Part shown: piece by piece, positions 51,569 through 61,442 of the stretch
Numbering within the stretch: the first letter of the stretch is position 1
Layout: every line of letters starts with the position of its first letter
NCBI RefSeq assembly: GCF_002979915.1
Contig: NZ_PCQA01000002.1
Location: 1 to 64,000, forward strand
DNA: 64,000 nt
Direction of reading: 5' to 3'
From: Arthrobacter sp. MYb213
GTDB taxonomy: Bacteria > Actinomycetota > Actinomycetes > Actinomycetales > Micrococcaceae
Position numbers and translations under genes: made by a program
Notes under the pieces: model-generated
What the model was told of the DNA's origin: nothing
The model's database searches: none
The model's input: only the letters and a program-made list of their open reading frames with translations

Positions 51569-54500
51569 CTATCCGTTGTTCCCATCGGCTGGCGGCGCCG
51601 ACTCAGTCGGTGCGGCTGGGGCTTCGGAGTTCGTCTTGACCTCGCCCTCCGGAGCGGCTTCACCGTTGATCGATGCATCGGCTTCCAGTGCCCGAGACAA
51701 GGCATTCTGAAGCTCAGTCTGCGCCTTGCCGTAGGCAGCAAAGTCGCCAGCCTTCAAAGCTTCATCAGATTTCTTGATCGCTTCATTTGCAGCGTCCAAT
51801 GCTGAAGTTAGCTTCTGCGTCTCAGACTGGGTAGGAGCATTGCTCTCCCCTGGCTGATCCTTCGGCTTGGTACCGTCCCCGGTTTCACCGGTTACGGCGC
51901 CGGAGTCGCCACCAAAGACTTCGTCAAGAGCTTCGGCCAGCGTATCGGCGAAGCCGACCTGATCACCGAAGGCGACCAACACCTTACGCAAGGTTGGGTA
52001 ACTTGTCTGGCCCGAAGACTGCACGTACACAGGCTGGACGTAGAGGATACCGCCACCGACAGGCAGTGACAGCAAGTTACCGTTCTTCACTTCGGAAGCA
52101 CCCTGTCGCAACAGGTTCAGCTCCGTGGTCACCCTAGGGTTGGTATCGAAGTTCTGCTGGGCTTGGCCTGGACCAGGTACAGCAGTATCGCGTGGAAGTT
52201 CGAGCAAACGCAGCTTGCCGTATTCATCGCTCTTCACACCCTCTTTACTACCCGCATCTGCATCTGCCGAGAGGAATCCGAACAGCACGTTACGCTGTTG
52301 GCCGTTAGCGGCAGCCTGTGGGATGAAGGTCGAGGTCAATGAGAATGACGCAGCATCCTGGGTTGGCATCTTCAACGAGAGGAAGTATGGAGGCTGTTTC
52401 ACTCCCTTGGTCGATGAGGTCGGATCATCTGGCACTGCCCACGCATCGTTCGATTCGTAGAATGCACCGGCATCATCAACGTGATAGGTCGTGAGGACCT
52501 CGCGCTGAACCTTGAACATATCCTCTGGATAACGGACGTGTTCCATCAGTTCACTAGAGATGTTGTCCAGTGGCTGCACAGCAGTTGGGAAGACCTTCTG
52601 CCATGCCTTCAGGATCGGATCTTCGGTATCCCAAGCGTAAAGATCAACCTTGCCGTCGTATGCATCCACCGTCGCCTTGACCGAGTTACGCATGTAGTTC
52701 ACACGGCCTGACAGACGATCAAAGTCTGACGCGTTGGTCAGAGAGTCAGAAACAGCCGATTCAATCTGCTGTTGCTGTGCATAGGGGAAGTCGTTCGAGG
52801 TGGTGTAGCCATCAATGATCCATTTGACGCGACCGTCAATAATTGCCGGGTAGGCATTGGAATCAAGTGTTAGATACGGTGCAACCTTGCTCACGCGATC
52901 GCGTGGATTACGGTCATAAAGAATCTGCGATTCATCGTTGACCGCGTTCGATAGCAACAGGTCAGTCGAGGCAAACTTCAACGCGTAAACAATGCGGTTG
53001 AACAGGTTGCCAACGTTTGGACCACCATCACCCTGGAAGGTGTAACGGGTATCTTCACCCTCACCGCCAGCGCTTGGGCGGTCTAGTTCCTGGTCCGTCC
53101 AACCTTCTGGACCGCCAACCACCGAGTAGTCTGGCGAAGTTTCGCCGAAGTAAATACGAGGCTCGTAATCAGCTTCAGTGATCAAGTCACCGGTGGACGG
53201 GATGCCACCGAGCATGAAGTCGGGGCGTCCACCCGCAGCAACGCGGTTACCGTAAGCGGCAACCAGTCCATAACCGTGGGTATAGGTCACGTGTTGGTTG
53301 ACCCAGGTGTCGTTAGGGTTGACGCTTACTTCACGGGCAGCGATCACCGTATCCTCGATTTTGCCATCAATCTCGTAACGGTCAACGTTGAGGTTTTCGG
53401 GGAACGTGTAGTATCCACGGAACTGCTGCAGCTGTGCGAATGCAGCGGAAACCAAGTTGGGATCCAGCAGACGAATATTTGCGGTGGTTTCGGTTTCCTT
53501 GGCCAACGCGTTCTTCTCGGTGCTCACCTTCGCGTCATACGGAGTGACCTCAATGTCGCTTAGCCCGAACGCTTGACGAGTCATCTCAATATTTCGATCG
53601 ATATACTCGCTTTCCAAGGCACGCTGCGATGGAACGACCTGGAACTGCTGCACCAGGTAAGGGTAAACGCCGCCGGCAACGATCATTGTCACCACGAGCA
53701 TCGCGGTGCCAATCAGCGGTAGACGCCAGCGTCCGTTGATCGCAGCAATGATAAAGGTAATAGCGATCAGAATCGCGACGATAGCCAGGATCATCCGTGC
53801 AGGAATAACCGCGTGCACGTCCTTGTACAACGCACCGGCAACTCGTCCGGATTGGTTATTCAAAGTTTCGTACTGTGAAATCCAGAAGTTCACTGCCTGC
53901 AACAGCAAGAAGACTGCGACAACTATCGCAGTATGCACGCGAGCGGCCTTGCCCACAGTGATACCGCCGCGTTCTTCAACGCGAATGCCACCATATAGGT
54001 AATGAGTCAGCAGTCCTGCCACACCACCAAGCAGAACCACGGAAATCAAGAATCCGACGATTAGCCCAATAAATGGCAAGGTGAAAACGAAGAATCCGAG
54101 ATCCATATTGAACTGAGGATCGTTGGAACCGAAAGGCACCCGGTTGATGAACAACAAGATCGTCTGCCATTGCCCGGCTACAGCGATAGCCGAGAAGATT
54201 CCGACCACCACGGGGATACCGATCATTAGGAACCGACGAATTGGTTCCAGCTGCGCTTGATAGCGCGACATGGAGTCTTGGTGGTTGCCTTCCGGAGCGT
54301 ACACCGGGCGGTGCTTATAAGCACTTCGCATGGAAAGCCACATCGGAACCGCCATCACGACTAGCGCGATGACGAAGATGATGAGTTTAGCTATTCGCTC
54401 GGTCCAATAAACGTCCGAGAACCCGAGCTGGTTGAACCAGAGGATGTCTGCATAGAAGTTTGAGAGGAAAACAAACACAGCCACCAAAATGACCACAGCA

Positions 54501-54610
54501 AATACCGTGAGCGTCAGTGGTGACGCTTTCTTATTTGCTGGTTTGGAAGGTTGTCGCGGCCCTTGGGGCCGCGGTGGGCCCCCGAACGGACTATCCGATC
54601 CGTATGACAC
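51569..54610 (-). CDS. UPF0182 family large membrane protein
   Basis: A 1013-residue UPF0182 (Rv3193c) protein. After a Pro/Gly-rich start come seven hydrophobic segments in the first 330 residues, the first at about 31-52, then a large extracytoplasmic domain (about 350-880) with family stretches such as YDRNPRDRVSKVAPYLT and RVKWIIDGYTTSNDFPYA. The C-terminal 130 residues are Gln/Glu/Ala-rich and end in a Pro/Ala/Glu tail. The start is GTG with AAGGA 7 nt upstream. It follows the PDZ-Lon protease gene, as in mycobacteria. Function is unknown; a large membrane scaffold or transporter is possible. Confidence 0.93.
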   Translation of the reverse strand: MSYGSDSPFGGPPRPQGPRQPSKPANKKASPLTLTVFAVVILVAVFVFLSNFYADILWFNQLGFSDVYWTERIAKLIIFVIALVVMAVPMWLSMRSAYKHRPVYAPEGNHQDSMSRYQAQLEPIRRFLMIGIPVVVGIFSAIAVAGQWQTILLFINRVPFGSNDPQFNMDLGFFVFTLPFIGLIVGFLISVVLLGGVAGLLTHYLYGGIRVEERGGITVGKAARVHTAIVVAVFLLLQAVNFWISQYETLNNQSGRVAGALYKDVHAVIPARMILAIVAILIAITFIIAAINGRWRLPLIGTAMLVVTMIVAGGVYPYLVQQFQVVPSQRALESEYIDRNIEMTRQAFGLSDIEVTPYDAKVSTEKNALAKETETTANIRLLDPNLVSAAFAQLQQFRGYYTFPENLNVDRYEIDGKIEDTVIAAREVSVNPNDTWVNQHVTYTHGYGLVAAYGNRVAAGGRPDFMLGGIPSTGDLITEADYEPRIYFGETSPDYSVVGGPEGWTDQELDRPSAGGEGEDTRYTFQGDGGPNVGNLFNRIVYALKFASTDLLLSNAVNDESQILYDRNPRDRVSKVAPYLTLDSNAYPAIIDGRVKWIIDGYTTSNDFPYAQQQQIESAVSDSLTNASDFDRLSGRVNYMRNSVKATVDAYDGKVDLYAWDTEDPILKAWQKVFPTAVQPLDNISSELMEHVRYPEDMFKVQREVLTTYHVDDAGAFYESNDAWAVPDDPTSSTKGVKQPPYFLSLKMPTQDAASFSLTSTFIPQAAANGQQRNVLFGFLSADADAGSKEGVKSDEYGKLRLLELPRDTAVPGPGQAQQNFDTNPRVTTELNLLRQGASEVKNGNLLSLPVGGGILYVQPVYVQSSGQTSYPTLRKVLVAFGDQVGFADTLAEALDEVFGGDSGAVTGETGDGTKPKDQPGESNAPTQSETQKLTSALDAANEAIKKSDEALKAGDFAAYGKAQTELQNALSRALEADASINGEAAPEGEVKTNSEAPAAPTESAPPADGNNG

Positions 54611-54725
54611 TATTTATTCCTTACCTAGATGTCCCGCACGCCTTTACTAACGCCAGAACTCGTATGACTATCACTGTACTTACTAAGCTGCAGACACCAA
54701 GTTGTATGAACGATGCCTCGCGAAT

Positions 54726-55841
54726 CTATGAACAGGACTCCAGCGTGGCCGGGTCCGTACCTTGAGCAATCTGCTCTAATGCCTGTCGTGCTTCATGCAA
54801 CGTTGCAATCTTGACGACGTTTAGTCCTTTGGGCACTCTCCCGGCGACATCGGAACAGTTATCTGCCGGAGCCAGGAAGACCGTGGCACCGTCTGCCTTA
54901 GCGGCGACCATCTTCTGAGCGATTCCGCCGATTGCTCCGACTTCCCCATCCGCGGTAATTTCTCCGGTTCCGGCGATGTGATGGTCACCTGCCAAGGATC
55001 CTTCGGTCAGCCGGTCGACGATGGCCAGCGCAAACATCGTTCCGGCGCTCGGGCCACCAACTTCCTCAACTCCGAATTTAACGTCAATCGGGAAGTCAAA
55101 CGAAGTACTCAGAAAAACTCCAAGCTGTCGGGTTCCTTCAGCACCTGGAGCGGTGGAAACCTTCACATCAACTTTCTCAGTCGAGCCCTTCCCGGAGGAA
55201 CGTTGGACCGTCATCGTGCTGGTTTGATCGCCACGATCGTCTAACTGTGTTTTAAGTTCATCCAGACTCGTGACGGGTTTCCCCTCGAAGGCGAGCAACC
55301 GGTCCCCCGGCTTCAACGAGTCTTTGTTTGTATCCGTGGAAAAATCGGCAACTTCCAGCCAGGTTTTATATTCGTGACCGAGCTCGTTCATTGCCGCAGC
55401 AATCGATAGTTCCTGGGACGAAACCATCATCGAGTCATTGGCCTGGCCACGTTCCTCGCTGGTCACCCCACGTGGAATCATCGTCTCTTCCGGAACAATA
55501 TCTTTGTTGGGATTAAAAAGCGCTTCGAGAATGACAGGCGTCGAGACTCGGTTCTGCCCACCACCTTGGACGTAAATGGTTGTCATGTCCAAGATGCTGT
55601 CGGACTGATAACTCTTTTCTCCGCTGATAGTGATGAGTTCTTTGTCGTTGTACTCGCCCAGTGTGTTCAGTACCGGCCCGGGCGTGCGCACCACAAAGTT
55701 AGTGGGCAAAAAGAGAATCAAACCGACTAGAAGGAGAGCTAGGGTTCCGGCAATCGTGGTTTTCACGGGCTTGGAACTAGGAACTGACGCGCCGAGAGTC
55801 GGGGCGTCATCCTTTGTGGATGATGGTTCCTGTTCGTGCAC
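54726..55841 (-). CDS. PDZ-containing Lon-like membrane protease (YlbL/Rv3194c type)
   Basis: A 371-residue protein with a transmembrane segment (about 29-50), a PDZ domain (about 165-235) and a C-terminal Lon-type S16 protease domain. The catalytic dyad is Ser265 (VGGPSAGTMF) and Lys310 (IGGIAQKMVAAK). It has no AAA motor, so substrates must come unfolded or as peptides at the outer membrane face. The start is GTG 55841 with GGAG 9-10 nt upstream. It precedes the UPF0182 gene by 115 bp and is divergent from the DUF2342 gene, the order seen in many actinobacteria. Confidence 0.92.
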   Translation of the reverse strand: MHEQEPSSTKDDAPTLGASVPSSKPVKTTIAGTLALLLVGLILFLPTNFVVRTPGPVLNTLGEYNDKELITISGEKSYQSDSILDMTTIYVQGGGQNRVSTPVILEALFNPNKDIVPEETMIPRGVTSEERGQANDSMMVSSQELSIAAAMNELGHEYKTWLEVADFSTDTNKDSLKPGDRLLAFEGKPVTSLDELKTQLDDRGDQTSTMTVQRSSGKGSTEKVDVKVSTAPGAEGTRQLGVFLSTSFDFPIDVKFGVEEVGGPSAGTMFALAIVDRLTEGSLAGDHHIAGTGEITADGEVGAIGGIAQKMVAAKADGATVFLAPADNCSDVAGRVPKGLNVVKIATLHEARQALEQIAQGTDPATLESCS

Positions 55842-56005
55842 TGGCCTTGCTCCTACCGCTTAAAATTATTTCAGGAGCGTTTTCACAAACGCTACCCTCC
55901 TAGCCTACTGAAGGCCTACCCCGATCTTCATCAGCTATAAGGAGTATTCGATGTGCCGAAAGCGAACTCTGGTGTTCATTGATGTGAACTCTCAGCCTCA
56001 GAGGG

Positions 56006-56011
56006 TACTTT
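56006..56011 (+). promoter_or_regulatory. Leaderless -10 box for the DUF2342 gene
   Basis: TACTTT ends 6 nt before the ATG at 56018. A GAGGG lies just upstream of it, too far from the start for a good SD. Confidence 0.4.
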
Positions 56012-56017
56012 AAGTAC

Positions 56018-57436
56018 ATGGCACAGAACCCTCCGAATAACCGACCTGACGGTGACGACGAAGAAAACAATCCGCAGGATCCGATGTCCGCAATGTTCTC
56101 TCGGCTCTTCGGTGACGGTTTCGATCCAAATGACCTTCCGCCTCAGCTACGGGAAGCCATGGGCTCCCAAGATCCTGCCGCTATGCAGCAAATGATGCAG
56201 CAAGCGCAAGCGATGATGTCCGCAATGATGCAAAATAATTCCTCCGACGGCCCAGTCAATTGGAAGCTTGCATCTGACACTGCGCTGCAGGCTTATGCCG
56301 GCGAAGATCCGGAACCTTCCGAATCTCGGCAAGGTGCAATCGTTGATGCTTCCTATCTGGCAGACCTGTGGTTGAACAACGCCACTGTTTTTGAATCCAA
56401 TGGCGAAGCCACCGAAGTATGGACCCGCAAACGCTGGTACGACAAAACCTTAGGCGTCTGGAAAAAAGTGACCGAGCCGGTGGCCGAATCGGTAACCCGA
56501 GCGATCACCAGCGCTATGAAGGATCAGATTCCTGAAGAGATGAAGGGAATGCTCGGCAACTCCGATGCCATGTTCCATAATCTCGGTTCGAGCATGTTCG
56601 GTATGCAGCTAGGAACCGCGTTAGGCGGACTGGCCAAAGATGTTCTCGGTGGTACCGACATTGGGCTTCCGCTGGCTGGCACGACGCCCGGTTTGGTGTC
56701 CGCCAACGTTGCAAACTTTGGTGAAGGGCTGGAAATCCCCGAACAAGAAGTGCTGCTCTACGTCATTCTTCGAGAAAATGCGCACACACGCCTGTTCAAC
56801 CGGGTTCCTTGGCTTTCCTCAAAGCTAATTGGCGCAGTCGAGTCCTACTCCCGTGGCATTCATATCGATATGTCACGAGTTGAAGAGGCCGTACGCGGAA
56901 TCGATCCGTCCAATCCGGAGAACCTGCAGGAGCTCCTCGGAGAGGGGCTCTTCACCCCACAGCGCACGGGCGAGCAGGAAAAGGCTCTAGAAAATCTTGA
57001 ACTGACTCTAGCTCTCATCGAAGGTTGGGTTGACCACGTGGTTTCCCTGGCAGCAGCGAACTTGCCGTTCGCCGCGCACCTCCGCGAGACCATGCGTCGT
57101 CGCCGCGCTTCGGGTGGACCAGCCGAGTCGGCTTTTGCCTCATTGGTCGGGTTGGAACTGCGCCCACGTAAGCTCCGCGAAGCTGCAGCGTTGTGGGAAC
57201 ATCTTCATGAAGAACGTGGCACCGAAGGCCGAGACGCGATCTGGGACCACCCAGACCTCATGCCTACAGCTGAGGATCTGAGCGACCCGGCCGGATTCAC
57301 CAAACGTCGAGAATCAGCTGCTTCAGAGTACGACGAGTTTGATGCCGCGTTAGGAAAGCTTCTAGACGGCGGTTTTGACGATGTCGCTCCGGAAGATGAC
57401 AAACCGGATGAAGAGAACGAAGACCCGAAGAACTAA
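56018..57436 (+). CDS. DUF2342/zincin-like family protein
   Basis: A 472-residue protein of the Rv3195 type (TIGR03624-like, zinc-dependent metalloprotease annotation). An N-terminal low-complexity, Gln/Met-rich stretch (1-75) precedes a helical core with MFGMQLGTALGGLAKDVLGGTDIGLPL and a conserved VLLYVILRENAHTRLFNRVPWL. In the place where family members carry their zinc helix I see LIEGWVDHVV with one His and no HExxH, so peptidase activity is doubtful. The C-terminus is acidic. It is divergent from the PDZ-Lon gene. TACTTT 6 nt before the ATG suggests a leaderless mRNA. Confidence 0.85.
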   Translation: MAQNPPNNRPDGDDEENNPQDPMSAMFSRLFGDGFDPNDLPPQLREAMGSQDPAAMQQMMQQAQAMMSAMMQNNSSDGPVNWKLASDTALQAYAGEDPEPSESRQGAIVDASYLADLWLNNATVFESNGEATEVWTRKRWYDKTLGVWKKVTEPVAESVTRAITSAMKDQIPEEMKGMLGNSDAMFHNLGSSMFGMQLGTALGGLAKDVLGGTDIGLPLAGTTPGLVSANVANFGEGLEIPEQEVLLYVILRENAHTRLFNRVPWLSSKLIGAVESYSRGIHIDMSRVEEAVRGIDPSNPENLQELLGEGLFTPQRTGEQEKALENLELTLALIEGWVDHVVSLAAANLPFAAHLRETMRRRRASGGPAESAFASLVGLELRPRKLREAAALWEHLHEERGTEGRDAIWDHPDLMPTAEDLSDPAGFTKRRESAASEYDEFDAALGKLLDGGFDDVAPEDDKPDEENEDPKN

Positions 57437-57452
57437 AATCTAGTCCGCTAGG

Positions 57453-57492
57453 CAACAGGAGCTAGGCAGCTTTAGCTGCTTAGCTCCTGTTG
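57453..57492. terminator. Bidirectional hairpin terminator
   Basis: Arms of 18 nt (57453-57470 and 57475-57492) with one mismatch and a TTTA loop separate the convergent DUF2342 and metallopeptidase genes. Confidence 0.8.
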
Positions 57493-57518
57493 TGCTTTAA
57501 AGCTGCATGACGCACAGA

Positions 57519-58130
57519 TCAATTGTCTTCTAGGTCATCGAAGCCACCGGCTTCAAGCTCGGTCTGACCATTTTCTTTGGCATATGCGTTGAATCCGGCA
57601 CTAAATCCGGCTAAGAATTGGTCGGCTTCCACACGCCGTTCAAAGCGATCCAACAGTTGCTGAAATTCGTTTCCATGTCCTTGACCGGGCGTTGCCAGAT
57701 GCACAAGCTCATGGACCAACACATAATCTTGAACCCAGATCGGCACATATTTCAGCTTCGCCGATAACCGAATACTGCGTTGGTATGGCGTAGCCGAACC
57801 CCAACGTTTGTTCTGGTTATTGACCCACCGTACCGATAAAGGATTAGCGATTCCGCCCAGGTACTTTGCATCGAGCGCTTTGGCTCGATCCATCAAGGAG
57901 TCTTCGGTGGATAACGCGGACTCACGGTTTTTACGTTGCCGATACTTTTTGAGCATCTCGTCGACGAACACTCGCTCGGTACTCTCGTTTAGTGCCGCTG
58001 GCACCTGCACTACAAGCCGATTATCCCGCCATTGTGAGGAGATGGTTTTCTTGCGCTTATTTGACCGTACGATACGGACAGGAATGTCATCAGCCGCAAT
58101 AAATTCTACGGTCTGTGGGAAATTCGGCAT
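57519..58130 (-). CDS. YgjP-like M48-type metallopeptidase
   Basis: A 203-residue protein of the DUF45/YgjP group. The zinc site is plain: HELVH at 140-144 (two His and the catalytic Glu) and a third ligand candidate His152 in GQGHGNEF. Upstream motifs KKTISSQWRDNRLVVQVP and NKRWGSATPYQRSIRLSAKL are family hallmarks. No signal peptide or membrane segment, so it is cytosolic. GGAGG lies 6-7 nt before the ATG. Such genes often adjoin helicase genes; here uvrD2 ends 111 bp upstream. No whiB7 gene lies in that gap. Confidence 0.9.
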   Translation of the reverse strand: MPNFPQTVEFIAADDIPVRIVRSNKRKKTISSQWRDNRLVVQVPAALNESTERVFVDEMLKKYRQRKNRESALSTEDSLMDRAKALDAKYLGGIANPLSVRWVNNQNKRWGSATPYQRSIRLSAKLKYVPIWVQDYVLVHELVHLATPGQGHGNEFQQLLDRFERRVEADQFLAGFSAGFNAYAKENGQTELEAGGFDDLEDN

Positions 58131-58241
58131 CGGGTGCCTCCACTTCTATCCTTCGCACGTGCACGGGGGTTACTCGGCTATCCAATTAGCTTAGATACCT
58201 TGCGAACGGCACAGCATCCGTGCCTCGCCAACTGTAGATAA

Positions 58242-60365
58242 CTAGCCCGCGTACTCGGCCAAGACTGCCAGCATGGCTTCACCGTAGCGTTCGAGCTTGC
58301 TACGCCCCACCCCTGAGATCTTAGCTAATTGCGGAAGCGTAGAGGGGCGATGTTCGGCAATAGCCATCAGCGTTGCATCGGTGAATATGACGAATGCAGG
58401 TACTGAATTGCTCTGTGCCACTGCCGCCCGCCAACTGCGCAACGATTCGAAAAGCGCTTCGTCGTATGCGGCCGGGCAGGATGAACAGCGCTTGAGCTTT
58501 CGCTCTTTGGCCGTGGTCAAGAAGGAACCACAACCGGCGCACACCAAAGGAGTCAGTTTCTGTGGCTTGCGACGTACCGGAGCTTGCTGTCTACTGCTTG
58601 CTTGGCGTACTGATTTGATTCCATCTAGGAATCTGGAGGGGTAACGGTGCGCTCTACCACCGGGAGTGCGAGCCAAAGACCATGAAAGGTATAGATGGAT
58701 TCTCGCTCTGGTGATTCCAACATAAAGAAGCCGTCGCTCTTCGTCATACCCCGCTTGGTCCTTGGCATAGGTAATTGGAACGAGTCCATCGCTGAGCCCC
58801 GCCAAAAACACTACATCCCATTCCAGCCCCTTAGCTGCGTGGAATGACGCTAGGGTGACACCATCCAAGGTGGGCGCATGCTGCGTTGCAGCGCGATCTT
58901 CGAGTTCTTTCACCACATCACGCAAGGTAACTTGATCGCCTTGCGCTCCCCTACTGGCGACCAAATCGTCTGCTAGTCGCACCAATGCTGAAAGTGATTC
59001 CCAGCGTTGACGCACGGCACCAGTACTGCCCGTTGGCGCCTCTGGCGCATAACCGTGGGAAGCGAGGACATCGCGCACCAATTGTGAAACAGGCTGGTCC
59101 CCGGCGACGTTCAGCGCAGCACGTAGCGCGAGCATGCCTTCTTTGACTTCTCTTCTCGAGAAGAAACGTTCGGCGCCGCGCATCACGTAGGAAATTCCGC
59201 GTGCAGTTAGCGCCTGCTCAAATGCTTGGGACTGTCCGTTAGTACGATAGAGGACCGCGATTTCAGAAACGTCTTGACCATTTTTGAGCAGTGCTTTGAT
59301 CCGCTGGGCCACTTCTGCGGCTTCTTGTTCGTCGTCGGCGGCCTCAAAAAATTCTGGGCTTGGCCCATGGTCGCGCTGCGCGATAAGTTCAAGTGGTTCG
59401 GGCCAGGTCACCGTCGGATCCGGCATTGATGTTTCAATCCGACGAGTGGAAAGTACCTTATTGGCCAGGTTAACTACCTCGGGCGTGGATCGGTAATCAC
59501 GCACGAGTTTGACGACCGTCGCCTCCGGGTATTTTGCACCGAAGTTCAACAAATAATCCGGCTTCGCCCCGGTAAACGAATAAATAGTCTGGGATGCGTC
59601 ACCGACCACACATAATTCGTCACGCCCACCGAGCCACAGGTCTAGGAGCCGCTGTTGCAGCGGCGAAACGTCCTGATACTCGTCCACAACAAAGTGCCGA
59701 TACTGCGACCGTACATTTGCCGCGACTTTTTCGTTGTCTTCCAAAATTGCGCTGGTTAGGAGCAAGACATCTTCAAAGTCGATAACGCTACGGTCGTCTT
59801 TGAGCTCTTCATAAGTTTGGAAAATTCGGGCCATGCTGACCGCTTCGAGCCCATTGGGCAAATCCCGGCTGGAAGCGACTTTGGCGTAACTCTCCGGTGA
59901 ATGCATCGAGACCTTGGCCCACTCAATTTCTGAGGCCAGGTCACGCACCATCGCGCGGTCACTTGAAATCCTTAGCCGGCGAGCAGACTCGGCGATTAGT
60001 GGTGCTTTATGCTCCACCAAGTTTGGCAAGGTTCCACCAATTGACTGCGGCCAGAAGTATTGCAGCTGTCGTAGTGCGGCCGCGTGGAAGGTTCGAGTTT
60101 GAACTCCGGGGGCGCCTAGTAGACGAAGCCGGGTTCGCATTTCTGAGGCGGCTCGCGTAGTAAAGGTCAACGCCAAGACGCTGGTGGGGTTGTAAACACC
60201 AGTATGCACTCCGTGCGCGATCCGGTGCGTAATCGCTCGGGTCTTACCCGTGCCGGCCCCGGCAAGGATACATAGCGGGCCACGAAGAGTTTCTGCTGCA
60301 AGACGCTGTTCCACATCAAGACCAGAAAGAAGATCTGGGGCCTGAAAGTTTTCTTGCTCGCTCAC
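58242..60365 (-). CDS. uvrD2: ATP-dependent DNA helicase UvrD2 (superfamily 1)
   Basis: A 707-residue SF1A helicase. Walker A is GAGTGKTR near residues 36-43, followed by the usual motifs Ia (ALTFTTRAASEM), II (VVDEYQDVS), IV, V (GLEWDVVFLAGLSDG) and VI (LLYVGITRARIHLY). A four-Cys zinc-like segment (CAGC ... CSSC) and a C-terminal HRDC domain (about 630-705) match mycobacterial UvrD2 (Rv3198c). The start is GTG 60365: GGAGG lies 10 nt upstream and the GTGA overlaps the nudC stop, so the two are coupled. The frame stays open back to 60401 but lacks a start with an SD. Confidence 0.95.
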   Translation of the reverse strand: MSEQENFQAPDLLSGLDVEQRLAAETLRGPLCILAGAGTGKTRAITHRIAHGVHTGVYNPTSVLALTFTTRAASEMRTRLRLLGAPGVQTRTFHAAALRQLQYFWPQSIGGTLPNLVEHKAPLIAESARRLRISSDRAMVRDLASEIEWAKVSMHSPESYAKVASSRDLPNGLEAVSMARIFQTYEELKDDRSVIDFEDVLLLTSAILEDNEKVAANVRSQYRHFVVDEYQDVSPLQQRLLDLWLGGRDELCVVGDASQTIYSFTGAKPDYLLNFGAKYPEATVVKLVRDYRSTPEVVNLANKVLSTRRIETSMPDPTVTWPEPLELIAQRDHGPSPEFFEAADDEQEAAEVAQRIKALLKNGQDVSEIAVLYRTNGQSQAFEQALTARGISYVMRGAERFFSRREVKEGMLALRAALNVAGDQPVSQLVRDVLASHGYAPEAPTGSTGAVRQRWESLSALVRLADDLVASRGAQGDQVTLRDVVKELEDRAATQHAPTLDGVTLASFHAAKGLEWDVVFLAGLSDGLVPITYAKDQAGYDEERRLLYVGITRARIHLYLSWSLARTPGGRAHRYPSRFLDGIKSVRQASSRQQAPVRRKPQKLTPLVCAGCGSFLTTAKERKLKRCSSCPAAYDEALFESLRSWRAAVAQSNSVPAFVIFTDATLMAIAEHRPSTLPQLAKISGVGRSKLERYGEAMLAVLAEYAG

Positions 60366-61291
60366 TTGTTTGGGGCCTCCGGAAGGGGTTCTCCGTACCA
60401 ATTACGGATTAATGCATGCGAAATAGACACTCCGCGGGGAATTTGAAGGCTTCCGGCGCGTAGTTCGGCACCGAGCTCTTCTCTAGTAAACCAACGCAGG
60501 TCAAGGATTTCGGCGCCATCAGGAACGAGAGTCGTACTCAGCGCTTCACCAGTAAATCCAAGCATCAACGAGCGTGGCAAGGGCCAAGGCTGGGAACCGA
60601 GATAGGCCACGTCACCGACGTGCACCCCGGACTCTTCAAAGATTTCCCGGCGTACCGCCGATTCCAATGACTCCCCTGCCTCAACAAAACCGGCAAGAAC
60701 CGAATACATTTTGGATTTAAAAGTGCTGTTGGCACCAAGTAGCAGCCGGTCTTGGGAATCGATAATTGCCGCGATTATGGCAGGGTCGGTCCGTGGGAAA
60801 AGCTCATGGTTATTGGTGACGCAGCGTTGCACCCAACCTGAGGTTGACGCGCGAAGTTCGGAACCACAGCGCGGGCAGAACACTTCATTGCGTCGCCAAT
60901 TTGTGATGGCTTGAGCTTCAACAAATAATTCGGCTTGTGCTTCGCTCAGGGAACTAAAAGCCTCGCGAAGAGTAATCCATGAAGCATCGGCAATATTCTC
61001 CAGCACCGACTCATCAACAATGGCCAATACATACGAATGTTGTTGGTCGCGTCCCAGATAAACGAACTGCTCGGTGCCGGAACTTTGATATTCCGGACCG
61101 GGCGTAAACATCAACGATTCACCTCGAAGAGCGGCTCCACGCGAAGATATCAGCATGACCCGGCTTAGCGGGTTGGCCATAACTTGCGGTAAGAGGTCTG
61201 GTTGATCGTGTTCGGTAACCGGACGCTCATACACCGATCGTGCAAAGCTCAGCGAGGTAAGTGGTAAACGATATTTTTCTGCCAACGACAT
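60362..61291 (-). CDS. nudC: NADH pyrophosphatase NudC
   Basis: A 309-residue Nudix hydrolase that splits NAD(H) and can remove NAD caps from RNA. The zinc ribbon begins with CPRCGSEL near residue 134. The Nudix box GFVEAGESLESAVRREIFEESG is present, and SQPWPLPRSLM directly downstream is the NudC signature. Length is normal. It overlaps uvrD2 by 4 bp, matching the Rv3198c-Rv3199c pair. TAGGTT lies 6 nt before the ATG; the AGGAG in between is too close to the start to act as SD. Confidence 0.96.
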   Translation of the reverse strand: MSLAEKYRLPLTSLSFARSVYERPVTEHDQPDLLPQVMANPLSRVMLISSRGAALRGESLMFTPGPEYQSSGTEQFVYLGRDQQHSYVLAIVDESVLENIADASWITLREAFSSLSEAQAELFVEAQAITNWRRNEVFCPRCGSELRASTSGWVQRCVTNNHELFPRTDPAIIAAIIDSQDRLLLGANSTFKSKMYSVLAGFVEAGESLESAVRREIFEESGVHVGDVAYLGSQPWPLPRSLMLGFTGEALSTTLVPDGAEILDLRWFTREELGAELRAGSLQIPRGVSISHALIRNWYGEPLPEAPNK

Positions 61292-61297
61292 ACTCCT

Positions 61298-61303
61298 AAC
61301 CTA
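61298..61303 (-). promoter_or_regulatory. Leaderless -10 box for nudC-uvrD2
   Basis: TAGGTT on the minus strand ends 6 nt before the nudC ATG at 61291. Confidence 0.45.
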
Positions 61304-61442
61304 GTGCAATTCGCTGAGCAACAGCTTGGTTTGGAGCCCCTGTGGAAACAATTGACAATGATCTCAATCGCATCTGCCCGATTGAGTGCCGAAACAAGCA
61401 ATCTTCCGTGCGTCATTCACGAAAGATACTGCCAATCTCGCA

